A stretch of DNA of 64,000 nucleotides from Streptomyces viridochromogenes. GTDB taxonomy: Bacteria > Actinomycetota > Actinomycetes > Streptomycetales > Streptomycetaceae. Where the stretch lies: assembly GCF_001270495.1 (NCBI RefSeq), contig NZ_LGUR01000094.1, forward strand, positions 101,010 through 165,009, in the 5' to 3' direction. Positions 8,455-22,283 of the stretch are shown in pieces (the first letter of the stretch is position 1; each line of letters starts with the position of its first letter). The translations under genes and the position numbers were made by a program. Under the pieces are notes generated by a model that saw nothing but the letters and a program-made list of their open reading frames with translations, did not search any database and was not told the DNA's origin.

Positions 8455-9798
8455 CTAGACGGCTCCAGCCCTCCGTCGAGCCACCACCGTCCACACCCCC
8501 AGCACCACCAGCACCACAGTCCCCGTGCCGATCCCGCTCACCGCGAGCACGGTCATCGCAGCGTCACCGCCGCCCCCGGCTCCGCTCCCGGCCCCACCCC
8601 CGGCAGCAGCCCCCCAGTCACCTGTCCCCGCCTCGATGACGCCCCGCGGCTCAGGTGCCCCCGCGTATGCGGGGCCGGACTGCGCCGCACCCTCCAGCCG
8701 CACGCGCAACGTCAGCCGGAACGGCCCCTCGCCGAACTTCTCGGCAACTCCAGCCGCGAGGTGCACGACGAGGTAGTAGGAGCCGGCGAACCGCATCGCG
8801 CTGAGCGGGGCGGGTCCGGCGTACCGGTTCTCGTACGTGACCGGCGGCAGGGGATCGAGTTCGGCGGTCTTCTGGCGGCCGTCGTAGGTGGCGCTCGCGT
8901 CGTCGACGAAGCCGTGCACGGGGTTGTAGAGCGAGAGATTCAGGGCGCCGCCCGCGTTGCCGGCGCCGCTGTTCGAGCTGCCCAGTTCGGCGGTGGCGTA
9001 CAGCTGGCGCCCCCAGTCGAGCGGCACCTTGTAGAAGAGCGTCCGGCCGGGCTCGATGTCGGAGCTCCAGACGCCGGTGCCGATGGATTCCGCCGCCGCG
9101 AAGCCGGAGCCGCCCTCGCGGCGGGTGGCCTCACCGGTGAGGGGTGCCTGCGAGGCGGAATCCCAGGCCTCGGGGGCCGTCGTCGCGCCGGTCTGCCTCA
9201 GGGGCGGCTCCGAGGTGGCGAAGAGCTCCAGGTCCCAGGTGCCCGGCGTGGAGGTTGCCGTACTGACGCGCTCGACGATCACGTAGTAGGTGCCCGCGGT
9301 CTCGCAGCGCGACCGCTTGACGGAGATCTCGCGCGCGCCCCACGCCGCGATCGGCCGCGGGGTGCTGACGATGCCGAAGGTCTTGGTGCCGGAGGAACAG
9401 GAGCGGCCGTCGGAATCCTCCACGGAGACCTTGATCCCGTCGCCCGCACGGACGGTGCTGCCGGGGGCGGGGATGGCGGTCGCGGAGACATATACGTCAG
9501 AGACGGCGTCTAGTTCGAGGCTGTAGTACGTCCTTCCGTCGCTCGGCAGGGAGCTCCGGTACGTCGCGCCAGGTGTGAGGGGTGCGGCGTCCGAGGTGCC
9601 CGCCGCACCGGTGACGGACCGGGCGTCCGGCGCGAAGGCATAAGGGCTGGGGGTGCCGGCCGCGAGTGCGGACCCGCCCGGCAGGGCGGCTGTCGTGCAC
9701 AGCAACAGCGCCCCTACGACGGCCACGCGCGCGCGTGCCGGGAGATGACCGCGCCGCACCTTCGCCCGGCGCCACCGCGCCGTACGCCGCCGCCTCAT
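8455..9798 (-). CDS. Secreted, membrane-anchored extracellular protein of unknown function
   Basis: A 447-aa protein. A basic N-terminus leads to a signal peptide (VAVVGALLLCTTAALPGGSALAA, written here only as positions about 25-47). The extracellular part looks like two beta-sandwich domains similar to pre-peptidase C-terminal domains (TYYSLELDAVSDVYVSATA; GTYYVIVERVSTATSTPGTW; RTLFYKVPLDWGRQLYATAE). A Gly/Ala-rich stalk precedes a C-terminal transmembrane helix and the basic tail ARRRAGAV. No LPxTG-type signal is seen. The start at 9798 (MRRRRTARWRR) has GAGGGG upstream; a GTG codon directly precedes it. Related proteins occur near secretion and kinase genes in actinobacteria, but the function is not assigned. 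Confidence 0.75.
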   Translation of the reverse strand: MRRRRTARWRRAKVRRGHLPARARVAVVGALLLCTTAALPGGSALAAGTPSPYAFAPDARSVTGAAGTSDAAPLTPGATYRSSLPSDGRTYYSLELDAVSDVYVSATAIPAPGSTVRAGDGIKVSVEDSDGRSCSSGTKTFGIVSTPRPIAAWGAREISVKRSRCETAGTYYVIVERVSTATSTPGTWDLELFATSEPPLRQTGATTAPEAWDSASQAPLTGEATRREGGSGFAAAESIGTGVWSSDIEPGRTLFYKVPLDWGRQLYATAELGSSNSGAGNAGGALNLSLYNPVHGFVDDASATYDGRQKTAELDPLPPVTYENRYAGPAPLSAMRFAGSYYLVVHLAAGVAEKFGEGPFRLTLRVRLEGAAQSGPAYAGAPEPRGVIEAGTGDWGAAAGGGAGSGAGGGGDAAMTVLAVSGIGTGTVVLVVLGVWTVVARRRAGAV

Positions 9799-9996
9799 CA
9801 CGCGCCACCCCTCGTCGCCGCCGGACCATGGACCGTCGCCCATCCTGCCCAGCCCGGCCGCTCGCCACCCACCCAATCCGTACGACCGTCCGATACGCCC
9901 GTCTCTAAGGGCTCCGAGCGGCTCCCGCAACTCGAAGTCATGACGCTGCGCGGCCCGATCACGCCAAGGACCCCGATCAAGCCAGGACCCGGAGCG

Positions 9997-10030
9997 CACA
10001 CGCACCCCGGGCACACACGCACCCCGGGCA
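9997..10030. repeat. Tandem repeat, 2 x 17 bp
   Basis: Two exact copies of CACACGCACCCCGGGCA (9997-10013 and 10014-10030), followed by the start of a third (CACA). Intergenic, upstream of the extracellular protein gene. Possibly slippage. Confidence 0.8.
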
Positions 10031-10033
10031 CAC

Positions 10034-10063
10034 AAAACCCCGACCGCTGGGCGGCCGGGGTCT
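10034..10063 (-). terminator. Terminator of the DLW-39 gene
   Basis: On the minus strand, ACCCCGGCCG pairs with CGGTCGGGGT followed by TTTG, about 25 bases after the DLW-39 stop. Confidence 0.75.
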
Positions 10064-10086
10064 GCTTCAGATTCCGATGTGGTGAC

Positions 10087-10215
10087 TCACGAACCCGTGG
10101 GCACGGAGTCAGTCGCCTCCGTCCACAGATCCTGCTCGGCGCGATCCGCCTGGATCTGGCGGTACACGAGGAGCCCGCCGATGGCGGCCAGTGCGACCAG
10201 GAGAAGCTTCTTCAC
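10087..10215 (-). CDS. DLW-39 family protein
   Basis: A 42-aa protein: MKKLLLVALAAIGGLLVYRQ then a charged tail with QADRAEQDLWTEATDSV. The DLW near residues 29-31 is the family name motif. One N-terminal hydrophobic segment suggests a small membrane peptide. The GTG at 10215 follows GAGG; a TATAGT -10 candidate lies 45 bases upstream on the same strand. DLW-39 proteins are conserved near gyrA in actinobacteria; the function is unknown. Confidence 0.9.
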   Translation of the reverse strand: MKKLLLVALAAIGGLLVYRQIQADRAEQDLWTEATDSVPTGS

Positions 10216-10552
10216 CGCGCGACCTCGTCTTTCCTTGACGTAGGGGACCTCTGGCGCCCGACTATACACACCGACCGATACCGATCGGTGACCTGCGTGG
10301 GCGCTCAACTTCCGTCCGGAACACCGCAGTAGAAGCGGATTACATCGCTCCGATCGGAGGGTGATCACACCCCGACAGACGGTGACTTCGCTCCCCTTCC
10401 TCCACCTTTCCGCACTCTTCGTGCTTCTTGCGCCCATTCGAGTGGTGTTCATCTGAAGATCGCCGCGTCATGGGCGTCGGTCCATGACTTCTCGGCCCCC
10501 ATACACATCATGAGGAAAGTACGCAAATCGCCCAACCCGAAAGTGAGGGGCC
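10216..10552. other. Divergent intergenic region, DLW-39 / DUF6344
   Basis: Contains a likely -10 element TATAGT on the minus strand (10261-10266) for DLW-39 and a 10-bp palindrome ACCGATCGGT (10280-10289) close behind it, which could be an operator. No gene seen. Confidence 0.45.
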
Positions 10553-10942
10553 ATGACCCGAAACACGGTCATGAAGCTGTGGACCACCATCGTCACCGCC
10601 TTCCTCGCGCTGTTCACGGCGCTCGGCTTCGTCTCGACCACCTCCGCCGCGGCGGTACCGCACACCGAGACGTCCCGCAAGAGCAACAGCGACGACAAGG
10701 ACCGCAGCGCGGAGCTGACGGTGCCGGCGATGCCCCAATGGGCCTGGTCCTATGCGAGGGCGCTGCCTCCCACGATGAAGCAGCGCATCCGAGCCGAGGC
10801 CCACGGCAAGACCCCCAGCTGCCGGCACCGCCCCCTCTCGGACACGGAAGCGGCAGCGGACGCGGCCACCTCCGGCTCGGCCACCCGGGAGTGCGCACAC
10901 GCCGGCTCCTCGGGGCAGCCACTCGTTCCGCACCAGCGTTGA
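10553..10942 (+). CDS. Small secreted DUF6344-type protein
   Basis: A 129-aa protein with a signal peptide (MKLWTTIVTAFLALFTALGF, then STTSAAA; cleavage probably after residue 33-34). The mature part has the motif VPAMPQWAWSYARALPPTMK and two cysteines in the C-terminal half. GAGGGG lies just before the ATG; a second in-frame ATG six codons on is an alternative. I recall Streptomyces proteins of this look being called DUF6344; no function is known. Confidence 0.75.
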   Translation: MTRNTVMKLWTTIVTAFLALFTALGFVSTTSAAAVPHTETSRKSNSDDKDRSAELTVPAMPQWAWSYARALPPTMKQRIRAEAHGKTPSCRHRPLSDTEAAADAATSGSATRECAHAGSSGQPLVPHQR

Positions 10943-11060
10943 ACCGACGGCTCGCCCCTGAGCCGTCACCCCTTATCCCAATGCGCAAGGCCTGTTGACT
11001 GCAGACCGCTCGTTCACAGCGAGCTTGCTTACCCAGTACCGCTTTCGCCGTACCGCTCTT

Positions 11061-11088
11061 GCAGCACCGCTCATGCAGCACCGCTCAC
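11061..11088. repeat. Short tandem repeat, 2 x 14 bp
   Basis: GCAGCACCGCTCAT followed by GCAGCACCGCTCAC. Further CCGCT words precede it at about 11039 and 11052. Intergenic, just after the ATPase stop. Confidence 0.7.
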
Positions 11089-11111
11089 GACGACGGCCCC
11101 TATGGCGTGCT

Positions 11112-11855
11112 TCATCCCTCTTGGACGATGTGCCGGAGATAGGCCCACGGATCATTGAGGTAGCGCCGCCAGTGGTCGACGATTTCCAGATCCCGCCAGT
11201 CGGCGGGACGCATTCCGTGGTCGCCCACCTCGATGATCTCGGCGCCGGGCAGCGCCGTCAGCACGGGTGAGTGCGTGGCGCAGATGATCTGCGCACCGGA
11301 ACGCCCCAGTTCATGCAGATGCCCGACCAGTTGAAGACAGGAAGCGAAGGACAGCGCGGCCTCGGGCTCGTCCAGGACATAGAGCCCCGGCTCCTGGAAC
11401 CGCTCCCGGAAGGCCATCAGAAAGCCTTCGCCGTGGCTCATCTCGTCCGCGGCCCCGGACAGCCTTCCCGTCTCCTGTTCCCGGCCCAGCGCGTCCAGCG
11501 CGGTCTCCGCCCGCAGAAAGAAGCCTCTGCGGCGCGTCCGAGGCCCCCGCAACATACGGCGGCCGGCCGGCGTCGCCTCGAACCGTATCCGCCCGCCCAG
11601 CGCCGACGGCTCACGCCGACTCGCGTACTTGTAGCCCGCGGATCCGCCCCAGGAGTCCAGGCCGAACCCCTCGGCCAGCGCCTCGACGAGGGTCGACTTG
11701 CCCGAGCCGTTCTCCCCCACCAGGAACGTCACCGGCGCGGTGAACTTCAGGCCGTCGTCCAGCAGCTGCCGCACGCACGGCACCGACCACGGCCACTGGC
11801 CGCCTTCCTCCAGCTCGCCCTCGGCGACATGCGCGTATGCCCGTTCGACGATCAT
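11112..11855 (-). CDS. AAA/ABC-type ATPase (DUF4435/RecF-like, soluble)
   Basis: A 247-aa soluble ATPase. Walker A is GENGSGKSTLVEALAEGFGL at about residue 47; a signature-like LSGAADEMSHGEGF lies near 130; Walker B with the catalytic glutamate is YVLDEPEAALSF; and the switch histidine follows in ICATHSPVL. There are no membrane segments and no second ATPase domain. It resembles the stand-alone AAA family ATPases related to SbcC/Rad50 heads that occur singly in many genomes. No partner gene is adjacent (tRNA-Ile upstream, a DUF6344 gene convergent), so I give no specific function. The ATG at 11855 is the first available. Confidence 0.85.
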   Translation of the reverse strand: MIVERAYAHVAEGELEEGGQWPWSVPCVRQLLDDGLKFTAPVTFLVGENGSGKSTLVEALAEGFGLDSWGGSAGYKYASRREPSALGGRIRFEATPAGRRMLRGPRTRRRGFFLRAETALDALGREQETGRLSGAADEMSHGEGFLMAFRERFQEPGLYVLDEPEAALSFASCLQLVGHLHELGRSGAQIICATHSPVLTALPGAEIIEVGDHGMRPADWRDLEIVDHWRRYLNDPWAYLRHIVQEG

Positions 11856-11895
11856 TGCGTCAGGCTCTCATCCGCCACTGACAACCGGACATGCG

Positions 11896-11930
11896 AAAGA
11901 CCCCCGGGCCGTGTGGACCGGGGGTCTTTT
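11896..11930 (-). terminator. Terminator downstream of tRNA-Ile
   Basis: AAAGACCCCCGG pairs with CCGGGGGTCTTTT, so the structure can stop transcription in both directions. It lies six bases after the tRNA end. Confidence 0.85.
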
Positions 11931-11936
11931 CGCTGG

Positions 11937-12010
11937 TGGGGCTAACAGGATTTGAACCTGTGGCCTCATCCTTATCAGGGATGCGCTCTAACCAACTGAG
12001 CTATAGCCCC
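11937..12010 (-). tRNA. tRNA-Ile (anticodon GAT)
   Basis: A 74-nt cloverleaf on the minus strand: acceptor GGGGCTA/TAGCCCC, D-arm GCTC-AGTTGGTTA-GAGC, anticodon arm CATCC-CTGATAA-GGATG with anticodon GAT, and T-arm ACAGG-TTCAAAT-CCTGT. No CCA is encoded. It follows the DUF3566 gene, as is usual in this locus in Streptomyces. Confidence 0.97.
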
Positions 12011-12121
12011 GCCGCGCTCTGCGGTGTGTGTGCCGCGCGCTGACTCCTGAAGATTAGCGCACGACCGGGGCAGTCCCAAAATCGGTTGTCGGGGGACGGT
12101 CAGCCGCGGTTTAGCAGCAGG

Positions 12122-12949
12122 TCACTCGTCCTCGGCCAGCGTCAGCTCGACGCCGCCCACGAAGCCGGCGGAGAGGTTGTAGATGAACGCGCCGAGTGTC
12201 GCCAGCGCGGTCGCGAGGACGACGTCGATGACCGCGATGATCGACGTGAACGTCAGGACGTGCGGCAGCGACAGGAAGGACTGCAGGTCGAAGCCGTTCG
12301 ACTCGTTGGAGCCGGTCGCCTCGGAGATCGTTCCGCCGACCGTCGAGAAGACGCCCATCGCGTCCATGACCATCCAGAGCACCGCGGACGCGACGATCGT
12401 GCAGATGCCCAGCGCGATGGAGAGCAGGAAGCTGACCTTCATCACCGACCACGGGTCGGCCTTGGCCACACGCAGGCGCGCCTTGCGGGTACGGGGCGTC
12501 GTGCTCGCTCCTGTGCGCGGCCGACGTGCGGCACTCGCCGGAGCGGGCGTCTGGTAGGCCTGCGGCGGGTGGTAGGGCCCGGCGGGCTGCTGTGCCTGCC
12601 GTTCCCCGGGCAGCGGCGACGCCGGCGCCGCGGAGGCCCCCTGCTGCGCCCCCGTGGGGGCGGACTGCGGCTGGGGCTGCGGCTGGGCACCCGGTCCGGC
12701 CGAGCCCGCGCCGGCCGCGTACTGCTGGGGCTGGGGCTGCGAGCCTCGGGTGTCCGTCACGGTTCCCCCCTGGGATCCAGGTGCGCCTGACGAGGGCGAG
12801 TCCTTCGCCGGCGACTTGATCGCCTTCAGCTGGGTGGTGTGCGTGTCCGCCGCACGCGCGGCGGAGCCACGGCCGCCGCCGTCCGTCTCCTTACCGGCCG
12901 TAGAACCGGTCGAGGTTCCGGACGATCCGGCGCCCGTGGCTCCGCTCAC
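12122..12949 (-). CDS. DUF3566 domain-containing membrane protein
   Basis: A 275-aa protein. Residues 1-160 are low-complexity Gly/Ser/Pro/Gln (QPQPQQYAAGAG, AQPQPQPQSAP). The DUF3566 domain (about 165-275) begins KARLRVAKADPWSVMKVSFL and has two transmembrane segments around a loop, ending GFVGGVELTLAEDE. The family sits directly after gyrA in most actinobacteria, and the gap here is 18 bases, so it is in the gyrBA transcript. GTG start with GAGGAG upstream. Its role is unknown. Confidence 0.92.
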   Translation of the reverse strand: MSGATGAGSSGTSTGSTAGKETDGGGRGSAARAADTHTTQLKAIKSPAKDSPSSGAPGSQGGTVTDTRGSQPQPQQYAAGAGSAGPGAQPQPQPQSAPTGAQQGASAAPASPLPGERQAQQPAGPYHPPQAYQTPAPASAARRPRTGASTTPRTRKARLRVAKADPWSVMKVSFLLSIALGICTIVASAVLWMVMDAMGVFSTVGGTISEATGSNESNGFDLQSFLSLPHVLTFTSIIAVIDVVLATALATLGAFIYNLSAGFVGGVELTLAEDE

Positions 12950-12967
12950 GATGACTCACTCCTCGTG

Positions 12968-15565
<2,598 letters not shown>

Positions 15566-15607
15566 TGCTGGTGAAGATCCTTCCTGGTGCGGTCAGCTGA
15601 GACCGAC

Positions 15608-18203
<2,596 letters not shown>

Positions 18204-18791
18204 TCACCCGTAGGTGTCGCCGGGCCCCGTGCTGCCAGGCGCACGCAGAGGGCCGTAGCGGCGAGCAGGACCGCCGGGGCCCTGCACCTTGATCTGCCGC
18301 ACCGCGCCATGGCCGAGGTCCTCGTTGAGGCGGGCGACCAGCGTCGGGGCGAGCAGCCGCAGGTTCGTCGCCCAGGCCGTCGAGTCGCAGCGCACGACCA
18401 GGATTCGCTCGTCCTCGTCGTACTTCTCCGGCACGCAGTGCTTGGCGACGTCCTCGCCGACGATCTGTGGCCAGCGGCCCATCACACCGCCCACCGCGGC
18501 CGGGGTCTCCCAACCCCGCTCGGTGATCAAGCGGTTAATGGCGGAGCCGAGCGCCACGGGGTCGCGGCCGTCTGCCCGCGCGCCGGAGCGCAGGCCGCCG
18601 CGCCGCGCCTGCTTCTTCTGCCGCGCCGCGTCCCCACGCGCGCGTGCCTGCTCCTTGGCCGCCCTGAGCGCCACGCGCGCGAGGTCGACGCCGGAGGGCT
18701 CGGGGGTCTTCTTCGGGGCGTTCTCGGACGCCTTGTCGGACGGCCGGTCGGACGGGCTGGGGGACGGACCGTGGGACGAGTTCTCGCTCAT
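18204..18791 (-). CDS. dciA: DciA family (DUF721) replicative helicase loader
   Basis: A 195-aa protein. Residues 1-75 are disordered and basic (Ser/Pro-rich, then [20 protein letters not shown]). The DUF721/DciA domain (about 80-170) has [38 protein letters not shown] and [15 protein letters not shown]. DciA is the ancestral loader of DnaB in bacteria without DnaC/DnaI; DnaB is encoded 42 kb to the right. The ATG overlaps the recF stop by four bases (ATGA), so the two are translationally coupled, as in most actinobacteria. Confidence 0.93.
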   Translation of the reverse strand: MSENSSHGPSPSPSDRPSDKASENAPKKTPEPSGVDLARVALRAAKEQARARGDAARQKKQARRGGLRSGARADGRDPVALGSAINRLITERGWETPAAVGGVMGRWPQIVGEDVAKHCVPEKYDEDERILVVRCDSTAWATNLRLLAPTLVARLNEDLGHGAVRQIKVQGPGGPARRYGPLRAPGSTGPGDTYG

Positions 18792-19909
18792 ACGCGCTCC
18801 ACCGTCCCCTCGGCCACCGTGTACCGCACCCCGGTCAGTACGTGCGGTACGTCGTCGTCGACCGCGGCGGTCACCAGGACCTGCTCGCCGGGCGCGACCA
18901 GCTCGGCCAGGCGCTCGCGGCGCCGGGTGTCCAGCTCCGCGAAGACGTCGTCGAGGACCAGTACCGGTTCGTTACCCTCGGCCCGCAGCAGGTCGTAGGA
19001 GGCCAGACGCAGCGCCAGCGCGTAGGACCAGGACTCGCCGTGCGAGGCGTATCCCTTGGCGGGCAGCTGACCGAGTTTGAGAAGCAAATCGTCACGGTGC
19101 GGGCCTACGAGGGTGACGCCCCGCTCGATCTCCTGCTTGCGGGCCTCGGCGAGCGCCGCCATCAGCTGCTCGAAGAGATCGTCGCGCGTGTGCGCCTCGC
19201 CGGGAGCCGACGGCTTGTAGTCCAGGGAGACGGGGCCGCCGCCGGGCGCCAGCTGCTCGTACGCCTTGTCGGCGAGTGGCTGGATCGCGGCGATCAGATC
19301 GAGACGCTGGGCGAGCAACTCGGCGCCCGCGCGCGCGAGATGCTGGTCCCAGACGTCGAGGGTGGACAGGTCCATGGACCGGCCGCCGTGCCGACGGGCC
19401 AGCGCGGCCGACTTCAGGAGGGTGTTGCGCTGCTTGAGCACCCGCTCGTAGTCGGAGCGGACGCCGGCCATGCGCGGGGAGCGGGCGGTGATCAGCTCGT
19501 CGAGGAAGCGGCGCCGCTCGCCGGGGTCGCCCTTGACCAGGGCGAGGTCCTCGGGCGCGAACAGGACGGTCCGTACGATCCCCAGTACGTCACGCGGTCT
19601 GACCTGCGAGGACCTGTTGATGCGGGCCCGGTTGGACTTGCCCGGGTTGAGCTCCAGCTCGACCAGCTGCTGCCTCTCGCCCTGCCGCACCTGCGCCCGG
19701 ATGATCGCCCGGTCGGCGCCCATGCGGACGAGGGGAGCGTCGGAGGCGACGCGATGGCTGCCGAGGGTGGCGAGATAGCCGACGGCCTCGACGAGGTTGG
19801 TCTTGCCCTGGCCGTTGGGACCGACGAAGGCGGTGACGCCCGGGTCCAGCGGTACTTCGACCCGGGCGTACGAGCGGAAGTCGGCCAGCGACAGATGCGT
19901 GACGTGCAT
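18788..19909 (-). CDS. recF: DNA replication and repair protein RecF
   Basis: A 373-aa SMC-like ATPase that helps load RecA at gaps. Walker A is [13 protein letters not shown] (about 30-42), the signature is in the [15 protein letters not shown] region, and Walker B is [13 protein letters not shown] with the following RRERL. N-terminal [14 protein letters not shown] is standard. The ATG at 19909 is preceded by a 163-base gap that contains an exact DnaA box. Part of the dnaN-gnd-recF-dciA-gyrB-gyrA series. Confidence 0.97.
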   Translation of the reverse strand: MHVTHLSLADFRSYARVEVPLDPGVTAFVGPNGQGKTNLVEAVGYLATLGSHRVASDAPLVRMGADRAIIRAQVRQGERQQLVELELNPGKSNRARINRSSQVRPRDVLGIVRTVLFAPEDLALVKGDPGERRRFLDELITARSPRMAGVRSDYERVLKQRNTLLKSAALARRHGGRSMDLSTLDVWDQHLARAGAELLAQRLDLIAAIQPLADKAYEQLAPGGGPVSLDYKPSAPGEAHTRDDLFEQLMAALAEARKQEIERGVTLVGPHRDDLLLKLGQLPAKGYASHGESWSYALALRLASYDLLRAEGNEPVLVLDDVFAELDTRRRERLAELVAPGEQVLVTAAVDDDVPHVLTGVRYTVAEGTVERV

Positions 19910-19955
19910 GGTCGTTCGCCGACCTCCCCCAACGTGTGCTTCAGCTTTCCCCAGT

Positions 19956-19964
19956 TGTGGACAA
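19956..19964 (-). promoter_or_regulatory. Single exact DnaA box upstream of recF
   Basis: TGTGGACAA, the reverse complement of the Streptomyces consensus TTGTCCACA, 47 bases before the recF start. Confidence 0.6.
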
Positions 19965-20072
19965 CCGGGTCACTCCCGAGGGTGCCAGGGTGCCATCCCC
20001 AGGGTGTGGATTACTTCTTCTCATTTCCGACGGTCGTTCCCGACGGCCGTTTCCGACGATGGTTCTCGACGG

Positions 20073-20948
20073 TTACTTCGACTCGACCGCGTGGCCGCCG
20101 AACTGGTTCCGCAGCGCCGCGATCATCTTCATCTGCGGGGAGTCGTCCTGGCGGGACGCGAACCGCGCGAACAGCGACGCGGTGATCGCCGGGAGCGGCA
20201 CCGCGTGGTCGATGGCGGCTTCCACAGTCCAGCGTCCCTCACCGGAGTCCTGTGCATAACCCCTGAGCTTGTCCAGGTGCTCGTCCTCGTCGAGGGCGTT
20301 CACCGCGAGGTCCAGCAGCCAGGAACGGATGACCGTGCCCTCCTGCCAGGACCGGAAGACCTCCCGGACGTCGGTCACGGAGTCGACCTTCTCCAGCAGC
20401 TCCCAGCCCTCGGCATAGGCCTGCATCATCGCGTACTCGATGCCGTTGTGGACCATCTTCGCGAAGTGCCCCGCACCGACCTTGCCGGCGTGCACCGCGC
20501 CGAAGTCGCCCTCCGGCTTGAGGGCGTCGAAGACCGGCTGCACCCTGGCGACGTGCTCCGCGTCGCCGCCGTACATCAGCGCGTAGCCGTTCTCCAGGCC
20601 CCAGACGCCGCCGGAGACGCCACAGTCGACGAAACCGATGCCCTTGGCCGCCAGTTCCTCGGCGTGCTTCTCGTCGTCCGTCCAGCGGGAGTTCCCGCCG
20701 TCCACGACGACGTCGCCGGGCTCCAGCAGCTCGGCGAGCTCGTCGATGGTCGACTGGGTCGGGGCACCGGCCGGGACCATCACCCAGACCACGCGCGGCC
20801 CGGGGAGCTTGCCCACAAGCTCTTCCAGGCTGTGGACGTCCGCGAGGTCCGCGTTGCGGTCGTATCCGACGACGGTGTGGCCGGCGCGGCGTATCCGCTC
20901 GCGCATGTTGCCGCCCATCTTGCCGAGGCCGACGAGACCGAGCTCCAT
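20073..20948 (-). CDS. gnd: 6-phosphogluconate dehydrogenase, decarboxylating (short type)
   Basis: A 291-aa NAD(P)-dependent dehydrogenase of the GndA/YqeC short class (about 300 aa rather than 470). The Rossmann motif is MELGLVGLGKMGGNM; the substrate motifs are VVDGGNSRWTDDEKHAEE, DCGVSGGVWGLENGY and the catalytic-lysine helix GHFAKMVHNGIEYAMMQAY. It converts 6-phosphogluconate to ribulose 5-phosphate in the pentose phosphate pathway. It lies between dnaN and recF, a placement kept across Streptomyces, so its transcription may follow the replication genes. The ATG at 20948 fits the family start. Confidence 0.94.
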   Translation of the reverse strand: MELGLVGLGKMGGNMRERIRRAGHTVVGYDRNADLADVHSLEELVGKLPGPRVVWVMVPAGAPTQSTIDELAELLEPGDVVVDGGNSRWTDDEKHAEELAAKGIGFVDCGVSGGVWGLENGYALMYGGDAEHVARVQPVFDALKPEGDFGAVHAGKVGAGHFAKMVHNGIEYAMMQAYAEGWELLEKVDSVTDVREVFRSWQEGTVIRSWLLDLAVNALDEDEHLDKLRGYAQDSGEGRWTVEAAIDHAVPLPAITASLFARFASRQDDSPQMKMIAALRNQFGGHAVESK

Positions 20949-21086
20949 CAGTTGTTCCTTAGGTTGCTGTGGCGTGTGGGGCACCTGCGTGCCCACGTAC
21001 GAGCCTAAACCCGGACGCACGCGCACATCCGTGGGCATAGGCGCTCATACGTACGCCCTCACCTGCGTCTTCATCCGACAGGTCGT

Positions 21087-21117
21087 CCCCAGGTCCGGTG
21101 ATCCACCGGACCTGGGG
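21087..21117 (-). terminator. Terminator of dnaN
   Basis: A perfect 14-bp stem CCCCAGGTCCGGTG and its complement with a 3-base loop, between dnaN and gnd. No T-run, as is common in Streptomyces. Confidence 0.7.
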
Positions 21118-21121
21118 ACGC

Positions 21122-21130
21122 TGTGGACAA
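21122..21130 (-). promoter_or_regulatory. Single exact DnaA box after dnaN
   Basis: TGTGGACAA, an exact reverse-strand TTGTCCACA box, just 3' of dnaN and beside its terminator. Confidence 0.55.
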
Positions 21131-21152
21131 CCGCGACGCCAACGGCAGCAGG

Positions 21153-22283
21153 TCAGCCGCTCAGTCGCACCGGCATGATCAGGTACTTGTAGGCCTCGTC
21201 CGCCTCGGCGTCCAGCGCCGGCTTGCCGCTGAGCAGCGCGGGCTTCGTGGAGGTCGTGAAGGACAGCTGGGCCACCGGGGAGTCGATGGCGCTCAGGCCG
21301 TCCAGCAGGAAGGTCGGGTTGAAGGCGATCGACACGTCGTCGCCCTCCAGCTGGGCGTCGACCCTCTCCACAGCCTGTGCGTCGTCGCTGGAACCGGCCT
21401 CCAGGATGAGCACGCCCTGCTCGAAGCTGAGCCGCACCGGGGTGTTCCGCTCGGCAACCAGCGCCACACGCTTGACGGCCTCCACGAAGGGGGCGGTCTC
21501 GATGACAGCCACGGAGTTGAACTCCGTCGGGAACAGTGAGCGGTACTTCGGGAGGTCGCCCTCCAGGAGACGGGTCGTCGTACGACGACCGGCGCCCTCG
21601 AAACCGATCAGGCCCTCGCCCGCACCCGAGCCGGACAGCGCCAGCGTGACGCTGTCACCGCTGGTGAGCGCCTTGGCGGTGTCCAGGAGCGTCTTGGCGG
21701 GGACCAGGGCGACCGCCGAGGCCTCCGGGTTCTCCGGCTTCCACAGGAACTCGCGGACCGCGAAGCGGTAGCGGTCGGTCGACGCCAGCGTCACCGTGTC
21801 GCCCTCGATCTCGATGCGCACGCCGGTGAGGACGGGCAGCGTGTCGTCGCGACCGGCCGCGATGGCGACCTGGGCGGCGGCGGAGGCGAAGACCTCACCG
21901 GGCACGGTGCCGGTCGCGGTCGGCATCTGCGGCAGTGCCGGGTACTCCTCCACAGGCAGGGTGTGGAGTGTGAACCGCGAGGAGCCGCAGACCACGGTCG
22001 CCCGTACACCGTCTGTGGAAATCTCCACCGGCCGGTTGGGGAGAGCGCGGCAGATGTCGGCCAGCAGGCGGCCGGAGACCAGGACCGTGCCCTCCTCGTC
22101 CACCTCGGTCTCCACGGACACGCGCGCGGAGACCTCGTAGTCGAAGCTGGACAGGCTCAGCTGGCCGTCCTCGGCCTTGAGGAGGAGGCCGGCGAGGACA
22201 GGCGCCGGCGGACGGGCCGGGAGGCTGCGCGCCGCCCAGGCCACGGCCTCCGCGAGTACGTCGCGTTCCACCCGGATCTTCAC
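21153..22283 (-). CDS. dnaN: DNA polymerase III sliding clamp (beta subunit)
   Basis: A 376-aa beta clamp, the processivity ring for DNA polymerase III and the docking site for many replication and repair proteins. It begins MKIRVERDVLAEAVAWAARS; the C-terminus EADEAYKYLIMPVRLSG has the usual YLIMPVRL that ends the clamp and lines the binding pocket. I chose the GTG at 22283, which is the family start. Longer frames run into oriC. The gene is the first leftward from oriC. Confidence 0.98.
   Translation of the reverse strand: MKIRVERDVLAEAVAWAARSLPARPPAPVLAGLLLKAEDGQLSLSSFDYEVSARVSVETEVDEEGTVLVSGRLLADICRALPNRPVEISTDGVRATVVCGSSRFTLHTLPVEEYPALPQMPTATGTVPGEVFASAAAQVAIAAGRDDTLPVLTGVRIEIEGDTVTLASTDRYRFAVREFLWKPENPEASAVALVPAKTLLDTAKALTSGDSVTLALSGSGAGEGLIGFEGAGRRTTTRLLEGDLPKYRSLFPTEFNSVAVIETAPFVEAVKRVALVAERNTPVRLSFEQGVLILEAGSSDDAQAVERVDAQLEGDDVSIAFNPTFLLDGLSAIDSPVAQLSFTTSTKPALLSGKPALDAEADEAYKYLIMPVRLSG

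Noticed and set aside
9997..10030. An iteron-type origin element
   Set aside because: Only two full 17-bp copies, without DnaA boxes or a replication gene; more likely slippage.
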